Source of the DNA: Chryseobacterium sp. H1D6B
Lineage (GTDB): Bacteria; Bacteroidota; Bacteroidia; Flavobacteriales; Weeksellaceae
Direction: 5' to 3'
Length of the DNA: 64,000 bases
Assembly: GCF_029892445.1 (NCBI RefSeq)
Contig: NZ_JARXVJ010000001.1
Location: 3,286,001 to 3,350,000 of the forward strand
Translations under genes and position numbers: made by a program
In this document: positions 61,001-64,000 of the stretch, piece by piece
Layout of the letters: the number at the start of each line of letters is the position of its first letter
Numbering within the stretch: the stretch's first letter is position 1
Notes under the pieces: generated by a model
Databases searched by the model: none
Told to the model about the DNA's origin: nothing
The model's input: only the letters and a program-made list of their open reading frames with translations

Positions 61001-61639
61001 ATGTTTATGTATGGAATAGAAAATCTTACAGCTTTTATTCTGGCTGCAGTGATCGTGGTCATTACTCCTGGAATAGATACAATCATGGTACTGACACGGA
61101 GTATGTCTCAAGGGAAAAAAGCTGGTTTATATTCTGCAGTCGGTGTTAGCCTGGGACTTCTTGTGCATACTTCCGCTGCTGCTTTCGGCCTGTCTTTGAT
61201 CCTGGCAAAATCTGCATTTGCTTACAGTCTGATTAAGTATTTAGGAGCAGCCTATCTGATCTACATAGGATATAAATCCATTACCGCTAAAACGGACGGA
61301 ACTCAAATTGTATCCTCAAAGACAAAACCGGCAAAAAACAGTACAATGTTGTTTACTGCTTTTTTAAGCGATGTTTTAAATCCTAAAATTGCGATCTTTT
61401 TTCTGGCTTTCCTGCCGCAGTTTATCAATGCTTCATCGATCAATACTCCTGTTCCGTATCTCCTGCTGGGTTTGATTATATTTTTTATTACGCTGGTTTG
61501 GTGTACAGTATTAGCCTTATTAGGAAGTAAAGCAGCCTTACTTTTCAACAAGCATAAAAAAGCGGAGGCAGTAATGAACAAAACAACAGGTATTGTTTTT
61601 ATTCTGCTGGGACTAAAAGTCGCTTTGTCAAAGAAATAG
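61001..61639 (+). CDS. LysE-family exporter
   Basis: 212 aa, six helices. The conserved start is IVVITPGIDTIMVLTRSMSQ, with GKKAGLYSAVGVSLGLLVHT and FLSDVLNPKIAIFFLAFLPQ (the NPK motif) diagnostic for the LysE/RhtB group that exports amino acids or derivatives. An ATG at 61007 is an alternative start. It lies 122 bp upstream of egtD; whether they act together is not known. Confidence 0.9.
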   Translation: MFMYGIENLTAFILAAVIVVITPGIDTIMVLTRSMSQGKKAGLYSAVGVSLGLLVHTSAAAFGLSLILAKSAFAYSLIKYLGAAYLIYIGYKSITAKTDGTQIVSSKTKPAKNSTMLFTAFLSDVLNPKIAIFFLAFLPQFINASSINTPVPYLLLGLIIFFITLVWCTVLALLGSKAALLFNKHKKAEAVMNKTTGIVFILLGLKVALSKK

Positions 61640-61761
61640 ACTGGAAAGTTATTGATAGAAAATATTTTCAAGATTTATAAAAGAATATAAAAAAGGAGTT
61701 ATCAAATCAAAAATCAGGTGTATATTTAATAGTAAAGAGATTGTAGTGGATACATAATTTT

Positions 61762-62811
61762 ATGGAGAACAAGGTTGTAGACGGCAAGATAGTTGTATTT
61801 ACTTCAAAACCACACAAAATAAAGAATATGAATTTACAGTTAGATCCAGCTTCTAAAATAGAAAATTCTCATATTGATCATTTTTGGTCTGATATAGCAG
61901 AAGGCTTAAAAAGTTCTCCAAAGCATTTATCTTCAAAATATTTTTACGATAAAACTGGAGATCATCTTTTCCAGAAAATCATGGCAATGCCGGAATATTA
62001 CCTTACGAAATGTGAACTGGATATATTCAAAAATAAAACAGCAGCTCTTGCTGATTTAATTATTCCTGAAAATGAACCTTTTGATCTGATTGAATTAGGA
62101 GCCGGCGATGCAATGAAATCAACCTATCTGCTAAAATATCTTGTTGAAAAAAATATCGATTTCACGTATATGCCGATTGATATTTCTGGAAATATTCTTT
62201 CAATTTTAAATGAAAAACTGAAAAGCCAGCTTCCAGCACTGGAAATTGTCAGTCTGAAAGGAGAATATTTTGAAATGCTCAAGAAAGCAGCTTCATTATC
62301 TTCCAGAAGAAAGGTTATTTTATTCTTGGGAAGCAATATCGGGAATATGAATATCGAAGAAGCGGAACATTTTTGTTCTGATTTAAACAAGCATCTGAAT
62401 TCGGGAGATATTGTATTAACAGGCTTTGACCTCAAGAAAAATCCGCATATTATTTTAAATGCTTATAACGATAAAGCGGGAATTACAGCAGCATTTAATC
62501 TTAATCTTTTAACACGTATCAACAGGGAACTTGGAGGAGATTTTAACCTGAATCAGTTTGAGCATTACCAGACGTATGATCCTGTAAGCGGAGCCTGCAG
62601 AAGCTATCTTGTAAGCCTTACAGATCAGAAAGTGACAGTTAAAAATGAGATCATTTCATTTGTCGAAAATGAATTGATCGATATGGAAATTTCACAAAAA
62701 TTTTCTGATGAAAAAATAAGAGAACTCGGTGAAGGATCCGGGTTTAACATGATAGGAGAACTTAAAGATTCAAAAAAGTGGTTTGTAGATACTGCATGGC
62801 AGGTAAAATAA
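61762..62811 (+). CDS. egtD: Histidine N-alpha-methyltransferase (EgtD)
   Basis: 349 aa; a second ATG at 61828 (MNLQLDPASK) would start nearer the usual N-terminus. It trimethylates histidine with SAM to hercynine, the first step of ergothioneine synthesis. The SAM site is DLIELGAGDAMKSTYLLKYL, LFLGSNIGNMNIEEAEHF and LTGFDLKKNPHIILNAYND are family-specific, and GFNMIGELKDSKKWFVDTAW ends it. It is followed 15 bp later by egtB, so the two form an operon. Confidence 0.93.
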   Translation: MENKVVDGKIVVFTSKPHKIKNMNLQLDPASKIENSHIDHFWSDIAEGLKSSPKHLSSKYFYDKTGDHLFQKIMAMPEYYLTKCELDIFKNKTAALADLIIPENEPFDLIELGAGDAMKSTYLLKYLVEKNIDFTYMPIDISGNILSILNEKLKSQLPALEIVSLKGEYFEMLKKAASLSSRRKVILFLGSNIGNMNIEEAEHFCSDLNKHLNSGDIVLTGFDLKKNPHIILNAYNDKAGITAAFNLNLLTRINRELGGDFNLNQFEHYQTYDPVSGACRSYLVSLTDQKVTVKNEIISFVENELIDMEISQKFSDEKIRELGEGSGFNMIGELKDSKKWFVDTAWQVK

Positions 62812-62826
62812 TTAAACTAAGAACAG

Positions 62827-63999
62827 ATGGAACCCAATACAATGACTACAGATCTAGTCAAAAAATATACAGACATCCGCAGGCATTCTGAAAAAATATG
62901 TGAGCCTTTAGAAATAGAGGATTATGTGGTACAGCCTATCGTAGACGTAAGTCCGCCGAAATGGCACCTCGGCCATACGACTTGGTTTTTCGAAACTTTT
63001 ATATTGAGTCCCAATTTTCCGGGCTATGAAGTTTTTGATCCTCAATATAATTTTGTATTCAACAGTTATTATGAAACAATAGGAGCAAGGGTTATCCGTA
63101 CCGACCGCGGGAATCTAAGCCGGCCTTCTGTTTCTGATATTTACAGCTATCGAAAATATGTTGACGAAAAAATGAAAGCTTTTCTTCAAAGCGGATTGAT
63201 GACGGAAGCTATTGAACCTTTGTTGGAATTAGGGCTTAATCATGAACAGCAGCATCAGGAATTATTAATGACTGATATTAAATATATTTTAGGGCATAAT
63301 CCGCTTTTCCCGGCTTATACAAAGGAGAAAATTTCACAAAAAAGAAATATTGAAAATGCTGAAATGATCAGTTTCCAGGAAGGAGTTTATGAAATTGGAT
63401 TTAATGGAAAAGGTTTCTGCTTTGATAATGAATTGGGAAGACATAAAGTGTATCTCAATGATTTTGAAATTGCCGGCCGGCTGGTTACCAGTGGAGAATA
63501 TCTGCAGTTTATGAAAGAAGGAGGATATGAAGATTTTAAACACTGGCATGCCGAAGGCTGGGACTGGGTGAAGCAGAACAATGCAAAATCTCCCTTATAC
63601 TGGCATTTTATCAATGAAAAATGGATGCATTATACATTAAACGGGCTTGAGGAGCTAGATCTTGAGAATCCGGTCTGCCATATCAATTTCTATGAAGCAT
63701 CTGCTTTTGCATCTTGGAAGGGAATGCGTCTGCCGACTGAAGCTGAATGGGAAGCAGCATCAGCTCATTTCGATTGGGGAAACCGTTGGGAATGGACGAA
63801 TAGTGCCTATCTTCCTTATCCGGGATTTAAAAAAGAAGCAGGTGCAGTAGGAGAGTATAACGGAAAATTTATGGTGAATCAAATGGTTCTCCGCGGTGCA
63901 TCTGAAGCGACACCCCAGGGACACAGCAGAAATACTTACCGTAATTTTTTTCAGACAGGCCTTAAATGGCAGTTTACAGGAATCAGGCTTGCTAAATAA
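62827..63999 (+). CDS. egtB: Sulfoxide synthase EgtB
   Basis: 390 aa, ending right at the window edge. A non-haem iron enzyme that couples hercynine with a thiol (gamma-glutamylcysteine or cysteine) and oxygen. The DinB-like N-terminal domain supplies the iron ligands in WHLGHTTWFFETFILS and GLNHEQQHQELLMTDIKYIL, and the C-terminal FGE-sulfatase-type domain includes RLPTEAEWEAAS and the ending GLKWQFTGIRLAK. With egtD it should give the hercynine sulfoxide; egtC/egtE-type genes are not in the window. Confidence 0.93.
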   Translation: MEPNTMTTDLVKKYTDIRRHSEKICEPLEIEDYVVQPIVDVSPPKWHLGHTTWFFETFILSPNFPGYEVFDPQYNFVFNSYYETIGARVIRTDRGNLSRPSVSDIYSYRKYVDEKMKAFLQSGLMTEAIEPLLELGLNHEQQHQELLMTDIKYILGHNPLFPAYTKEKISQKRNIENAEMISFQEGVYEIGFNGKGFCFDNELGRHKVYLNDFEIAGRLVTSGEYLQFMKEGGYEDFKHWHAEGWDWVKQNNAKSPLYWHFINEKWMHYTLNGLEELDLENPVCHINFYEASAFASWKGMRLPTEAEWEAASAHFDWGNRWEWTNSAYLPYPGFKKEAGAVGEYNGKFMVNQMVLRGASEATPQGHSRNTYRNFFQTGLKWQFTGIRLAK

Positions 64000-64000
64000 T

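Overview
The window looks like a chromosomal segment of a Flavobacteriia bacterium, most likely Chryseobacterium or a close relative in the Weeksellaceae. The DNA is AT-rich, promoters match the Bacteroidota pattern (TTTG about 19-21 nt upstream of TAnnTTTG), and Shine-Dalgarno sequences are mostly absent. Typical gene families include a GLPGLI-family protein, a DUF2911 protein, an N-succinylornithine-type carbamoyltransferase and an EgtB/EgtD pair. No phage, plasmid, CRISPR or intact insertion sequence was seen.

Layout. 0-8.3 kb: housekeeping and envelope genes (PAP2 phosphatase, a frameshifted TPR protein, rlmH, an outer-membrane protein, a YihY protein, a lipoprotein, nhaA, a RelA/SpoT enzyme). 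8.5-13.1 kb: two acyl-CoA synthetases and a lone receiver-domain protein. 13.6-22.9 kb: an arginine biosynthesis cluster (acyltransferase, argG, argC, argD, argF', argB, argE, argH), with a divergent small zinc-finger/HTH protein and a perfect palindrome between them. 22.9-30.1 kb: a tandem array of palindromic repeats, an Lrp regulator, then pyrB-carA-carB. pyrB is preceded by a 23-codon leader ORF and an intrinsic terminator, and a frameshifted four-helix-bundle gene sits between carA and carB. Arginine and pyrimidine synthesis share carbamoyl phosphate, which explains the clustering.

30-44.5 kb: mixed metabolism, repair and transport genes (DUF1801, GLPGLI, an ABC pair, Ada, DUF2911, GNAT, cupin, dienelactone hydrolase, HAD, holA, trxB, crcB), including a decayed second copy of the ada 3' end. 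44.6-51.9 kb: tRNA-Ser(TGA), a MarR-UspA pair with a clear operator, an Nramp-related transporter with unusual motifs, and an AraC regulator beside a serine hydrolase. 51.9-54.6 kb: a MoxR-type AAA+ ATPase with a VWA partner.

55.1-58.6 kb is the most unusual part. A histidine kinase/NarL-type response regulator pair is followed at once by three tandem units of about 370 bp. Each unit has the same palindrome, promoter-like box and rho-independent terminator, and no conserved ORF, so I read them as three tandem small-RNA genes probably controlled by the adjacent two-component system. 58.7-64 kb: DinB, a secreted Ntn-hydrolase fused to a glycogen-binding-type domain, a LysE exporter, and egtD-egtB for ergothioneine-type biosynthesis.
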